Positions 19,532 to 33,118 of a stretch of 64,000 bases of DNA are shown piece by piece; position 1 is the first letter of the stretch, and every line of letters starts with the position of its first letter. A model generated the notes under the pieces. The model saw nothing but the letters and a program-made list of their open reading frames with translations. It was not told the DNA's origin and made no database searches. Position numbers and translations under genes: made by a program. The stretch comes from Streptomyces sp. CB02959 (GTDB taxonomy: Bacteria > Actinomycetota > Actinomycetes > Streptomycetales > Streptomycetaceae): NCBI RefSeq assembly GCF_002803155.1, contig NZ_NNBP01000001.1, forward strand, positions 434,001 through 498,000, in the 5' to 3' direction.

Positions 19532-20624
19532 CGACCTCCCGGGCCTGATCAGCGCGGAGGTCGGCGACCGGGCCGCGGCCTGGGACCTGGCCGGCACCAT
19601 ACCGGTGGAGGTGCTCCGCAGGCTCGGCGCGGCGGGCGCGCTGTGCGCCGAGGTCCCCGCCGAGTACGGCGGCCCCGGCCTGTCGAGCCGCCGCAACGGC
19701 GAACTCACCGCCCACACCGGGGCGCTGTGCAGTTCGCTGCGGAGCGTGATGACCTCCCAGGGCATGGCGGCCTGGACCATCCAGCGGTTCGGCACCCGCC
19801 CGCAGCGCGCCGAGGCGCTGACCCGCCTCACCCGCGGCGACCTCGCCGCCGTGGCGTTCAGCGAACCGCAGGCCGGCAGCGACCTCTCGGCCATCGCCAC
19901 CACGGTCAAGGACGACGGCGACACGGTAATCCTGAACGGGCACAAGGTCTGGTCCACCGCGGCCGGATACGCCGACCTGTTAGTGGTGTTCGGCCGCTAC
20001 CAGGACGGCGCGGCCGCGGTACTGGTACCGACCACGACCCCCGGCGTCACCGTGCGCCCGGTCCCCCAGCCGCTGGGCTGCCGCGCGGCCGGCCACGCCG
20101 ACGTACTCCTCCAGGACGTACGCCTGCCGGCCACCCAGGTGCTCTCCGGCACCAGCCAGTCCCTCCCGCTGCTCACCACCCTCGCGCTCACCTACGGGCG
20201 GATGTCGGTCGCCTGGGGCTGTGTCGGCATCATCCGCAGCTGTCTGCGCGCCGCCGCCACCCACGCCCGCGACCGGGAGCAGTTCGGCAAGCCCCTGGCC
20301 GAGCACCAGCTGGTCGCCCGGCACCTGGCCGAGCTGCTGGTCGCGGAGCAAACCGCGACCAGGGTGTGCGAGCACGCCGCCGGCTGCTGGGACGACCGGT
20401 CCCCCGAGCTGAGCACCGCCGCGGTGCTCGCCAAGCACGTCTCCGCGGGCCATGCCGCCCGCTCCGCCGCCACCGCGGTGCAGGTCCTGGCCTCCGCGGG
20501 TTCGGTGGACGGCGAACCGGTGGCCCGGGCGTACCGGGACGCCAAGTTGATGCAGATCATCGAGGGCAGCGAGGAGATCTGCCAGCTCATCCTCGCCGAG
20601 CGAGCGCTGGAAGGGGCCGTATGA
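19524..20624 (+). CDS. acyl-CoA dehydrogenase family protein, methoxymalonyl-ACP biosynthesis (TTA codon)
   Basis: A 366-residue flavoprotein of the acyl-CoA dehydrogenase family. It has AFSEPQAGSD in the middle domain, DREQFGKPL near residue 250 and IIEGSEEICQLILAERAL at the end. In FkbI-type pathways this enzyme oxidises the C3 position of the ACP-bound glyceryl intermediate. The GTG start overlaps the ACP gene by 8 nt. Codon 153 (19980-19982) is TTA, the rare leucine codon read by the bldA tRNA in Streptomyces; it makes this gene a possible translational checkpoint for the extender unit. Its stop overlaps the next gene by ATGA. Confidence 0.91.
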   Translation: MSDDLPGLISAEVGDRAAAWDLAGTIPVEVLRRLGAAGALCAEVPAEYGGPGLSSRRNGELTAHTGALCSSLRSVMTSQGMAAWTIQRFGTRPQRAEALTRLTRGDLAAVAFSEPQAGSDLSAIATTVKDDGDTVILNGHKVWSTAAGYADLLVVFGRYQDGAAAVLVPTTTPGVTVRPVPQPLGCRAAGHADVLLQDVRLPATQVLSGTSQSLPLLTTLALTYGRMSVAWGCVGIIRSCLRAAATHARDREQFGKPLAEHQLVARHLAELLVAEQTATRVCEHAAGCWDDRSPELSTAAVLAKHVSAGHAARSAATAVQVLASAGSVDGEPVARAYRDAKLMQIIEGSEEICQLILAERALEGAV

Positions 20625-21586
20625 ACGCCATCGGAATCGGGGCGGTGCACTGTCTGCTGCCGGACGAACAGGTACCCGTCGCGGACCTGCCCGAGCTGGC
20701 CCGGCTGAGCGACGAGGAGCTGAAGTTCGCCGAACAGGCGGGGGTCGGCACGGTCGGGATCTTCCCGGACACCGAGCCGACCGAACTCGCCGCCCGGGCC
20801 TGCCGGGAGCTCATGGCCACGCAGTCGGAGGTCCCCGACCTCATGCTGCACATCGGGTCACGGGCACCGGACGTGCTGATCGGCTCGGACGCCGGGAAGA
20901 TCGCCCATCTCGCCGGGCTGGACGGCACGTTCCCGTTCACCGTCGACGGCCTGGGCTGCGCCGGCTCCTCGGCCGCCTGGGGCCTGGGCCGGGACCTGCT
21001 GCTGGGCGACCCCGGCCGCAAGAGCGTCCTGATCACCTACGGCAGCCGCCCGACCGCCGCCGACCGGGTCCGCCGACCGGTCACCGTGATCGGGGACGGC
21101 GCCTTCGCCATGACCCTGGTCCGGGGCGGCCGACCGGTGCTGAAGGCGCACCGGATGGAGGTCGACAGCTCCTTCCACGACCTGTTCAAGGTGGACTACA
21201 AGCACCGGCCGTGGTCGCAGTGGCGCGAGGAGTGCACCGACAACGACCGCTACTCCTTCGAACTCGCCATGCACAGCCGCAACCGGCTCGGCGACCTGGT
21301 CGACCGGGTCCTCGCCGACGCGGGCCTGGGCAAGGACGACGTGGCCGCCGCGCTGATGCAGAACGTCACCGCCAGCGCCTACGACTTCTACCGGATCTCC
21401 CTGGGCCTGCCGATCCACCCCGTGTGCGCCACGCACCTGGCGGCGTACGGCCACCTCGGCCCGATGGACGTCGTCCTCAACCTGGACCGCCTGCTGGCCA
21501 CCGGCGAGGTCGACCCCGGCCGGCACGTCCTGGTGCTCAGCAACAGCCCCGTCGCGGCCTGGACCGTGACGCTGTGGGAAGTATGA
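20621..21586 (+). CDS. KSIII-like acyltransferase in the methoxymalonyl operon
   Basis: A 321-residue FabH/KSIII-fold protein. Cys113 lies in DGLGCAGSS. The usual FabH active-site pair is changed: the HQAN position reads QNVTAS and the NTSAAS position reads GHLGPMD. This resembles the Cys-His-Asp acyltransferases of the CerJ type rather than condensing enzymes. The gene lies between the acyl-CoA dehydrogenase and FkbH genes and overlaps both (ATGA). Since the neighbouring synthase has no AT domains, it may pass the methoxymalonyl unit from its ACP to the synthase; this is inference. It is not a standard member of FK520-type methoxymalonyl sets. Confidence 0.82.
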   Translation: MNAIGIGAVHCLLPDEQVPVADLPELARLSDEELKFAEQAGVGTVGIFPDTEPTELAARACRELMATQSEVPDLMLHIGSRAPDVLIGSDAGKIAHLAGLDGTFPFTVDGLGCAGSSAAWGLGRDLLLGDPGRKSVLITYGSRPTAADRVRRPVTVIGDGAFAMTLVRGGRPVLKAHRMEVDSSFHDLFKVDYKHRPWSQWREECTDNDRYSFELAMHSRNRLGDLVDRVLADAGLGKDDVAAALMQNVTASAYDFYRISLGLPIHPVCATHLAAYGHLGPMDVVLNLDRLLATGEVDPGRHVLVLSNSPVAAWTVTLWEV

Positions 21587-22722
21587 ACCCCGCCCCGGCA
21601 AAGGAGAACGAGCAAGTGACGGAACCGCCTGTCACCGTCAAGTGCCTGGTCTGGGACCTGGACAACACCCTGTGGCGCGGCACGCTGCTGGAGGACGACG
21701 CCGTCGAGGTCCCGGACGCCCTGCGCGAGGTGATCGCCACGCTCGACGCACGCGGCATCCTCCAGTCGATCGCCAGCCGCAACGACCACGACCAGGCATG
21801 GGAACGCCTGGAGAAGCTCGGGCTGGCCGAGTACTTCGTCCTGCCGCAGATCGGCTGGGGCGCGAAGTCCGCCTCGGTCCGGGCCCTCGCCGACGAACTG
21901 AACTTCGCGCTGGCGACCATCGCCTTCATCGACGACCAGCCCGCCGAGCGCGCGGAGGTGGCGTTCCACCACCCCGAGGTCCGCTGCTACCCGGCCGAGG
22001 ACGCGGCGTCGCTGCCGGACCGCCCGGAGTTCACCCCGGCCGTGGTCACCAGCGACGCCCGCCGCCGCCGGCAGATGTACCAGGCGGGCCTCCGCCGGGA
22101 GACCGAGCGCGCCGAACACGTCGGCACCGACGAGGAGTTCCTGCGCTCGCTCGCCCTGGAGCTGACCATCGGCCGGGCCGGCGCCGAGGACATCTCCCGG
22201 GTCGGCGAACTGACCCTGCGCACCAGCCAGATGAACGCCACCGGGGTGCACTACTCCGAGGAGACCCTGCGCTCCCTGCTGGCGGACGAGCAGCACGAGG
22301 TGCTGGTCGCCTCGCTCACCGACCGCTTCGGACCGCACGGCGCGATCGGCGTGATCCTGCTCGACCGGCGTCCGGACACCTGGCACATCAAGCTGCTCGC
22401 CACCTCGTGCCGGGTGGTGTCCTTCGGGGTGGGGGCGGCGCTGCTGCGCTGGATCACCGACGAGGCCGCACGGGCCGGCCAGTCCCTGACGGCCGCGTTC
22501 CGGCGCACCGAGCGCAACCGGATGATGGAGGTCGCCTACCGCTTCGCCGGGTTCCAGGAGGCCGAGGGCGCGGCCGCCGGGCCGGCGCCGGGCGAGGAGG
22601 GCACCCAGGTCCTGTGCCTGGAGCCGACCCGGCAGGACCCGCCGTCCCACCTCAAGGTCGTCGCACCGCGGCTGTTCAGCCCCTCGCGCGACCTGACCCG
22701 CTGGGTTCCCGGCACGGACTGA
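21583..22722 (+). CDS. FkbH-like HAD-superfamily glyceryl-S-ACP synthase
   Basis: About 379 residues. The N-terminal HAD domain has VWDLDNTLWRGTL; the C-terminal part has TSQMNATG and the RRTERNRMMEVAY region seen in FkbH proteins. Family members take 1,3-bisphosphoglycerate, dephosphorylate it and load the glyceryl group on the partner ACP, the first step to methoxymalonyl-ACP. The ATG at 21583 overlaps the upstream stop. A GTG at 21616 preceded by AAGGAG 10 nt away is an alternative start. It is the last gene of the operon; a strong hairpin follows. Confidence 0.92.
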   Translation: MNPAPAKENEQVTEPPVTVKCLVWDLDNTLWRGTLLEDDAVEVPDALREVIATLDARGILQSIASRNDHDQAWERLEKLGLAEYFVLPQIGWGAKSASVRALADELNFALATIAFIDDQPAERAEVAFHHPEVRCYPAEDAASLPDRPEFTPAVVTSDARRRRQMYQAGLRRETERAEHVGTDEEFLRSLALELTIGRAGAEDISRVGELTLRTSQMNATGVHYSEETLRSLLADEQHEVLVASLTDRFGPHGAIGVILLDRRPDTWHIKLLATSCRVVSFGVGAALLRWITDEAARAGQSLTAAFRRTERNRMMEVAYRFAGFQEAEGAAAGPAPGEEGTQVLCLEPTRQDPPSHLKVVAPRLFSPSRDLTRWVPGTD

Positions 22723-22740
22723 CCGCACGGAACGGACCGC

Positions 22741-22775
22741 GTTCGCGCCGCTGCCCGCCGGGCGGCGGCGCGAAC
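22741..22775 (+). terminator. hairpin terminator after the methoxymalonyl operon
   Basis: Arms GTTCGCGCCGC (22741-22751) and GCGGCGCGAAC (22765-22775) pair perfectly over 11 bp with a 13-nt GC-rich loop that can extend the stem. It lies 18 nt after the FkbH-like stop. There is no T-run, which is usual in Streptomyces. Confidence 0.65.
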
Positions 22776-22781
22776 GGCCGT

Positions 22782-22822
22782 CGGCCACCGCGCCGCGCCC
22801 TCCGGGACCGGTGCGGTGGCCG
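22782..22822 (-). terminator. hairpin terminator after the DUF2550 gene
   Basis: Arms CGGCCACCGC (22782-22791) and GCGGTGGCCG (22813-22822) pair over 10 bp. It ends 5 nt from the stop of the convergent minus-strand gene, so together with the previous hairpin it separates two converging transcripts. Confidence 0.55.
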
Positions 22823-22827
22823 TCGGC

Positions 22828-23271
22828 TCAGGCCACGTTGACCCGCTGGCCGGGGGGCGCCGCCTCCAGCCAGGCCAGGAATCCGGTGAGGGCGTCCTCG
22901 CTCATCGCCAGCTCGACGCGGGTCCCGCCCAGCGCACAGGCCAGCACGATGGAGTCGGAGAGCAGCGCGAGCTCCTCCTCCCCCTGCGGGGTGCGGCGCT
23001 CCAGCACCTCGATGGCGGACCGCTCCAGCAGCCGGCGCGGCCGCGGCGCGTACGAGAACACCCGGAACCACTCGATCCGGTCACCGTTGTACCGCGCCAC
23101 GCCGTAGATCCAGCCCTTGCCGCTGGGCTCGTCCTCCGGCACGTTCCACCGGAGACTGCAGTCGAACGTCCCCCCGGAACGCTGGATGAGCCTGCGCCGC
23201 AGCCCGAAGACGAACAGGCCCAGCAGCACCAGTACCACGACGATGCCGCTCACAAGCAGAGCGAGGACCAT
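22828..23271 (-). CDS. DUF2550 family membrane-anchored protein
   Basis: A 147-residue protein with one N-terminal membrane segment (residues 1-22), then an arginine-rich positive turn (GLRRRLIQR) and a soluble domain. The RSGGTFDCSLRW and GKGWIYGVARY stretches are typical of the actinobacterial DUF2550 family, which commonly follows atpC. Its function is unknown; the topology suggests a cytoplasmic domain held at the membrane. It is the last core gene before the biosynthetic cluster. Confidence 0.85.
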   Translation of the reverse strand: MVLALLVSGIVVVLVLLGLFVFGLRRRLIQRSGGTFDCSLRWNVPEDEPSGKGWIYGVARYNGDRIEWFRVFSYAPRPRRLLERSAIEVLERRTPQGEEELALLSDSIVLACALGGTRVELAMSEDALTGFLAWLEAAPPGQRVNVA

Positions 23272-23344
23272 CCCGACCGACCTCCTCGCTACGTTGGGGT
23301 TACCCCCGGGTGGAGTCCGGGGATAGGGAAACGCACCTGCATTG

Positions 23345-23391
23345 CCTCAGCCGCGGACCGCTCCGGAACTCCGGGCAGCCCGCGGCTGAGG
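23345..23391 (-). terminator. hairpin downstream of atpC
   Basis: Arms CCTCAGCCGCGG (23345-23356) and CCGCGGCTGAGG (23380-23391) pair perfectly over 12 bp. It lies 24 nt beyond the atpC stop and 74 nt before the DUF2550 start, so it probably ends or attenuates the atp transcript. Confidence 0.65.
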
Positions 23392-23414
23392 ATCGATCTC
23401 GTCGGTGACGGGGC

Positions 23415-23798
23415 TCAGTGAACGCCCGCCACCGCACGCAGCCGGACATCGGCGCGACGCTCGGCGGCCGCGTCGGCCGCCGACTTCGCTCGCTCCAGGG
23501 CCCGCTCCGCGCGCTGGACATCGATCTCGTCCGACAGCTCGGCGATCTCCGCGAGCAGAGACAGCTTGTTGTCGGCGAACGAGATGAAGCCGCCGTGCAC
23601 CGCGGCGACGACGGTGCCGTCCCCGCTCTCACCGGTCGTACGAATCGTCACCGGGCCCGACTGCAGCACGCCGAGCAGCGGCTGGTGTCCAGGCATGACG
23701 CCGATGTCGCCCGACGAGGTGCGCGCGACGACCAGGCTGGCCTCGCCGGACCAGACCTGACGGTCCGCGGCGACCAACTCGACGTGCAGCTCAGCCAC
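23415..23798 (-). CDS. atpC: F1Fo ATP synthase epsilon subunit
   Basis: About 127 residues, last gene of the atp operon. It begins AELHVELVAADRQVWSGEA and has the MPGHQPLLGVL motif of epsilon subunits, then a helical C-terminus. It couples the central stalk to rotation and can inhibit ATP hydrolysis. The GTG at 23798 is chosen because GAGGAG lies 5 nt upstream and homologues begin there; an in-frame ATG at 23819 would add seven residues. Confidence 0.95.
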   Translation of the reverse strand: MAELHVELVAADRQVWSGEASLVVARTSSGDIGVMPGHQPLLGVLQSGPVTIRTTGESGDGTVVAAVHGGFISFADNKLSLLAEIAELSDEIDVQRAERALERAKSAADAAAERRADVRLRAVAGVH

Positions 23799-23904
23799 GA
23801 TGGCTCCTCGGGTCTCCACCTGCCTGGTGTGGCAGATGTTGGGTCAAATACTAGTGGTCGTCCGGCCCGGAGGCGGCCAGGGCCGCCCCCGGGACCGGCG
23901 GGGG

Positions 23905-26270
<2,366 letters not shown>

Positions 26271-26290
26271 GGATCAGGTCCCTTCCGTCG

Positions 26291-27883
26291 TCACTTGCCG
26301 GTGCCGGCCGGGGCGTCCTCGCCGAGCAGCTTGCCGTCCGAGGTCTCGAACTGCCGCTTGAAGCCGTCGATGACCTCGGAGATCGCACCGATGGTGTCGT
26401 CCGACATCTTGCCGCCCTCGCGGATGCTGGTCAGGAGGTCCTTCTTCTCCCGGTGGAGGTAGTCGAGGAGCTCCCGCTCGAAGCGGCGGATGTCCTCGAC
26501 CGGGACGTCGTCCATCTTGCCGTTGGTGCCGGCCCAGATGGAGACGACCTGGTCCTCGACCGGGTACGGGGCGTACTGGCCCTGCTTGAGCAGCTCGGTC
26601 ATGCGCTTACCGCGCTCCAGCTGCGCCTTGGAGGCCGCGTCCAGGTCGGAACCGAAGGCGGCGAACGCCTCCAGCTCGCGGTACTGGGCGAGGTCCACGC
26701 GGAGCCGGCCGGAAACCTGCTTCATGGCCTTGTGCTGCGCGGAGCCACCGACGCGGGAGACCGAGATGCCGACGTTGAGCGCCGGACGCTGGTTCGCGTT
26801 GAACAGGTCCGACTCCAGGAAGCACTGGCCGTCGGTGATGGAGATGACGTTGGTCGGGATGAACGCCGACACGTCGTTCGCCTTGGTCTCGACGATCGGG
26901 AGACCGGTCATCGAGCCGGCGCCCATCTCGTCGGAGAGCTTGGCGCAGCGCTCCAGCAGACGCGAGTGCAGGTAGAAGACGTCACCCGGGTAGGCCTCAC
27001 GGCCCGGCGGGCGGCGCAGCAGCAGGGACACGGCGCGGTAGGCGTCGGCCTGCTTCGAGAGGTCGTCGAAGACGATCAGGACGTGCTTGCCCTGGTACAT
27101 CCAGTGCTGGCCGATGGCCGAGCCGGTGTAGGGCGCCAGGTACTTGAAGCCCGCCGGGTCGGACGCCGGGGCGGCGACGATGGTCGTGTATTCCAGCGCA
27201 CCGTTCTCCTCCAGCGCGCGGCGGACCGACGCGATGGTGGAGCCCTTCTGGCCGATGGCGACGTAGATGCAGCGGACCTGCTTCTTCGGGTCGCCGGAAC
27301 GCCAGTTGTCGCGCTGGTTGATGATCGTGTCGACGGCCAGGGCGGTCTTGCCGGTCTGGCGGTCGCCGATGATCAGCTGACGCTGGCCGCGGCCGACCGG
27401 CGTCATCGCGTCGACGCCCTTGTAGCCGGTGGCCATCGGCTCGTGGACGGACTTGCGCTGCATGACCGTGGGGGCCTGCAGCTCCAGCGCGCGGCGGCCT
27501 TCGGTCTCGATCTCGCCGAGGCCGTCGATCGGGTTGCCCAGCGGGTCGACGACGCGGCCGAGGTAGCCCTCGCCCACGGCGACCGAGAGCACCTCACCGG
27601 TGCGCTGCACCGGCTGGCCCTGCTCGATGCCGCTGAACTCACCGAGGATGACCGCACCGATCTCGCGCTCTTCCAGGTTCAGCGCAAGACCGAGCGTGCC
27701 GTCCTCGAACTTCAGCAGTTCGTTCGCCATCGCCGAGGGCAGGCCCTCGACATGCGCGATGCCGTCACCGGCATCGCTGACCGTGCCGACCTCTTCGCGC
27801 GAGGCCGCGTCCGGCTTGTACGCCTGGACGAAGTTCTCCAGCGCGTCCCGGATCTCCTCCGGCCGGATCGTGAGCTCCGCCAT
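26291..27883 (-). CDS. atpA: F1Fo ATP synthase alpha subunit
   Basis: A 530-residue nucleotide-binding, non-catalytic subunit. It has the P-loop GDRQTGKT near residue 175, followed by the VSRVGGSAQ region near 375. The N-terminus ([19 protein letters not shown]) binds the delta subunit. It is separated from atpH by 209 nt, longer than the other gaps in the operon, with no recognisable gene between them. Confidence 0.98.
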   Translation of the reverse strand: MAELTIRPEEIRDALENFVQAYKPDAASREEVGTVSDAGDGIAHVEGLPSAMANELLKFEDGTLGLALNLEEREIGAVILGEFSGIEQGQPVQRTGEVLSVAVGEGYLGRVVDPLGNPIDGLGEIETEGRRALELQAPTVMQRKSVHEPMATGYKGVDAMTPVGRGQRQLIIGDRQTGKTALAVDTIINQRDNWRSGDPKKQVRCIYVAIGQKGSTIASVRRALEENGALEYTTIVAAPASDPAGFKYLAPYTGSAIGQHWMYQGKHVLIVFDDLSKQADAYRAVSLLLRRPPGREAYPGDVFYLHSRLLERCAKLSDEMGAGSMTGLPIVETKANDVSAFIPTNVISITDGQCFLESDLFNANQRPALNVGISVSRVGGSAQHKAMKQVSGRLRVDLAQYRELEAFAAFGSDLDAASKAQLERGKRMTELLKQGQYAPYPVEDQVVSIWAGTNGKMDDVPVEDIRRFERELLDYLHREKKDLLTSIREGGKMSDDTIGAISEVIDGFKRQFETSDGKLLGEDAPAGTGK

Positions 27884-28092
27884 CTGGGTTCCCTGCTCTC
27901 CTTGTTGGGCCCGAAGTTACGTGCGGCTGTCCGGGGGCTCGTCCCCCGGAGTTCCGCTTACGGCCCAACTCGGGCCGCCGTCGTGCTTGTGCTGTTGTCC
28001 CCGGGGCGTCGTCCGGACCGCGGCCGGACCTGTCGGTCCGGCGGGTACGGGGTGCGGCCGCCGGGTGTGCAGCTCTTGAGTTGGTGGCTGGG

Positions 28093-30669
<2,577 letters not shown>

Positions 30670-30933
30670 CGCGAGCTCCTTCAGCGTGGCGCATGGGTAC
30701 GGCAACCTCGTTGTGTCGGCGCGGCGTTGAACCACGGAGCGGCACTGGACTGGTGTTACGGATTAGGGGGCGGCTGGTCGGCACTAGGCCGGACCGGATC
30801 ACAGGCATCGGCCGCGAGAACTTCCCGTTCCTGTTCGTGGACTCCGGGAGCTCAGCCGCCTGCGCCATCAGCGCCGCAGTTGGCACCGGACGATAGCAGG
30901 CCCGCATGAGGCCGTTTATCTCGGCCCTACGAG

Positions 30934-31371
30934 TCACGTCGGCGACCCCGCCGTCTTGGCCGTCTTGGCCTCTGCGGAGTCGGGGTCCACGTACAGGATC
31001 TTCGCCTTCATATGGCCGCGCGTCTGGGCGGCGATCCACACGAGGGTGGCGGCGAGCAGGCTGAACGCAAATGCCTTGGTGTCGAAGAGCGTTGTGTCCT
31101 TGAAGACGATGAGGAACACCGCCACGAACAGGATCTGCACGGTGTACAGCAGCAGCCCCATCATCTGGAACAACTGCGGAAGCTTCTTCGCGGTCTGCTG
31201 GAGGACGATGAGTCCTGCGCCCATCACCAGCACCACCAGGACGGTGCCGATGACGGCGCCGATCGCTCCCGTCGCACCCGCGATCACACCGCTCACGGCA
31301 ACGGCGATGGCGCCGGCGGCAACGGTGGGCACAGCGGCGTGGAGAAGTAGTCGGGCGTCATTCGACTGCAT
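30934..31371 (-). CDS. atpI: AtpI-like membrane protein, first gene of the atp operon
   Basis: A 145-residue protein with four hydrophobic segments, in the position held by atpI in Streptomyces atp operons. AtpI proteins are thought to help c-ring assembly or magnesium/sodium handling; the exact role is unsettled. The gene is 264 nt from atpB. Its upstream region carries a Rex-like operator. Confidence 0.85.
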   Translation of the reverse strand: MQSNDARLLLHAAVPTVAAGAIAVAVSGVIAGATGAIGAVIGTVLVVLVMGAGLIVLQQTAKKLPQLFQMMGLLLYTVQILFVAVFLIVFKDTTLFDTKAFAFSLLAATLVWIAAQTRGHMKAKILYVDPDSAEAKTAKTAGSPT

Positions 31372-31659
31372 GGTGGCGCTCCGGCAATGGGTGGGGGTGA
31401 TGTCGTCAGGGACGAGCGTAGACCCGGCCTGAGGAAGAACCTGTGGCCAAAGGACCGTCGCACTACGGCCCTTCGGCTCTATCGCCGGGTTTCGTGAACG
31501 GTATCACAAACTATTTGATGAGGTCTTTACCTGGTTCGTGTGGATCCTGTCACACGTGAGAGTGAAGGCGCCCATAGGTGCACTGACGGGCCGTCGATTG
31601 TCTGGTATGGGGTCAACCATCCCGATTCTCAACGCACATTCGGGCGACAGCGCGGTGCC
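31372..31659 (-). promoter_or_regulatory. atp operon promoter region
   Basis: There are 288 bp between the stop of the WecA-like gene and atpI. The central part (31490-31560) is AT-richer than its surroundings and holds the Rex-like palindrome. No clear -35/-10 pair was assigned. Confidence 0.6.
31493..31508. promoter_or_regulatory. Rex-like operator upstream of atpI
   Basis: Plus strand CGTGAACGGTATCACA matches 12 of 16 positions of the Streptomyces Rex operator consensus TGTGAACGCGTTCACA, with the inverted repeat GTGA-N6-TCAC intact. It is 122 nt upstream of the atpI start codon. Rex senses the NADH/NAD ratio and controls respiratory genes in Streptomyces, so redox control of ATP synthase fits. 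Confidence 0.6.
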
Positions 31660-33000
31660 TCAACGATGACTCCCCGCCTTCCGGCGGTCCACGAAACGTG
31701 ACCGGTCGCCGATCGCCGTGGCGCCGTGGATGCCGGCCGGAATCGGCGTCCGGGGCTCCTCCCCCGCCGCCTCGTCGGTCGCACCGCCCGACGCCGCCTC
31801 GTCCCCGGACACCGGCCCGCGGACGACCCGGCGGTACCGCGGCGGGACCAGCCGCTGGGCCCAGAGCGGGGCCCTCGGGGTGAAGCGCGGCAGCAGGAGC
31901 AGCACCAGGCCGACCGCGCTGAGCAGCACGATCCCCAGGACGATCCACATGCTGGCGTCGTTCGCCGAGTACGCCACCGCGCCGAACGCGATCAGCGCCG
32001 ACCAGAAGTACATGATCAGCACCGCGCGGCTGTGGGAATGGCCGATCTCCAGCAGCCGGTGGTGCAGGTGCCCGCGGTCCGCGGCGAACGGCGACTGGCC
32101 CTTCCAGGTCCGTCGCACAATGGCCAGAATCAGGTCCGCGACCGGCACCGCGATGATCGTCAGCGGCAGCAGCAGCGGGATGTAGACCGGCACCATCGCG
32201 TGGGTCGCCTCACGCAGACCGCCCGCCTTCTGGTTGAGCAGGTCCGGGTCGACCTGGCCGGTCAGCGAGACCGCGCCGGCCGCCATCACCAGGCCGATCA
32301 GCATGGATCCCGAGTCGCCCATGAAGATCCGCGCGGGGTGCATGTTGTGCGGCAGGAAGCCCAGGCACATGCCCATCAGGACGACCGAGAACAGGGTGGC
32401 GGGCGCGGCCGCCTCGATGCCGTAACCGAACCAGAGCCGGTACGTGTACATGAAGAACGCGGCCGCGGCGATGCAGACCATGCCGGAGGCCAGACCGTCC
32501 AGGCCGTCCACGAAGTTCACCGCGTTGATGGTGATGACGACCAGCGCGACGGTCAGCAGCGTGCCCTGCATCGGCGTCAGCGCGACCGTGCCGATGCCGG
32601 GGACCGGGAGGTACAGGATCGTCAGGCCCTGGAGGACCATCACACCCGCGGCGATCATCTGGCCGCCCAGCTTGACCAGCGCGTCCACGCCCCACTTGTC
32701 GTCCAGCACGCCGAGGATCCAGATCAGCGCGGCGCCCGACAGCAGCGCCCGCGGCTCGTTGGTCTCGAAGACGCTCTTGAGGTTGGTCAGGTGCGCGGCG
32801 ACCAGCAGCCCCGCGCACAACCCGCCGAACATCGCGATCCCGCCCAGCCGAGGAGTCGGCTCGCGGTGCACGTCACGGGCGCGGATCTCCGGCACCGCAC
32901 CGGCCGCGATCGCGAACTTCCGCACCGGGCCGGTCAGCAGGTAGGTCACCGCGGCAGTGACGCACAGCGTCAGCAGGTATTCACGCACGGGCTGCCCCAT
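31660..33000 (-). CDS. WecA/MraY-like UDP-GlcNAc (or related):polyprenyl-phosphate sugar-1-phosphate transferase
   Basis: A 446-residue polytopic membrane enzyme. It has the cytoplasmic motifs VNFVDGLDGLASG, FMGDSGSMLIG and HLHHRL, which form the magnesium and nucleotide-sugar site in the MraY/WecA/TagO family. In actinobacteria this protein probably starts arabinogalactan-like or wall polymer assembly by moving GlcNAc-1-phosphate to a lipid carrier. A C-terminal tail of about 60 residues is hydrophilic. The ATG at 33000 gives the standard N-terminus. It lies in the same direction as the atp operon, which it precedes. Confidence 0.9.
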   Translation of the reverse strand: MGQPVREYLLTLCVTAAVTYLLTGPVRKFAIAAGAVPEIRARDVHREPTPRLGGIAMFGGLCAGLLVAAHLTNLKSVFETNEPRALLSGAALIWILGVLDDKWGVDALVKLGGQMIAAGVMVLQGLTILYLPVPGIGTVALTPMQGTLLTVALVVITINAVNFVDGLDGLASGMVCIAAAAFFMYTYRLWFGYGIEAAAPATLFSVVLMGMCLGFLPHNMHPARIFMGDSGSMLIGLVMAAGAVSLTGQVDPDLLNQKAGGLREATHAMVPVYIPLLLPLTIIAVPVADLILAIVRRTWKGQSPFAADRGHLHHRLLEIGHSHSRAVLIMYFWSALIAFGAVAYSANDASMWIVLGIVLLSAVGLVLLLLPRFTPRAPLWAQRLVPPRYRRVVRGPVSGDEAASGGATDEAAGEEPRTPIPAGIHGATAIGDRSRFVDRRKAGSHR

Positions 33001-33118
33001 AGAGATAGCTGGCCATCACAGCCCCACACCTTATGCGTGTCCGACCCCTCGCCGTGAATACAGGGGAACACCAGGTACGACGCCGCCGCCCCGCGGGCGG
33101 TTCCGGGGCCCGCCCGGA

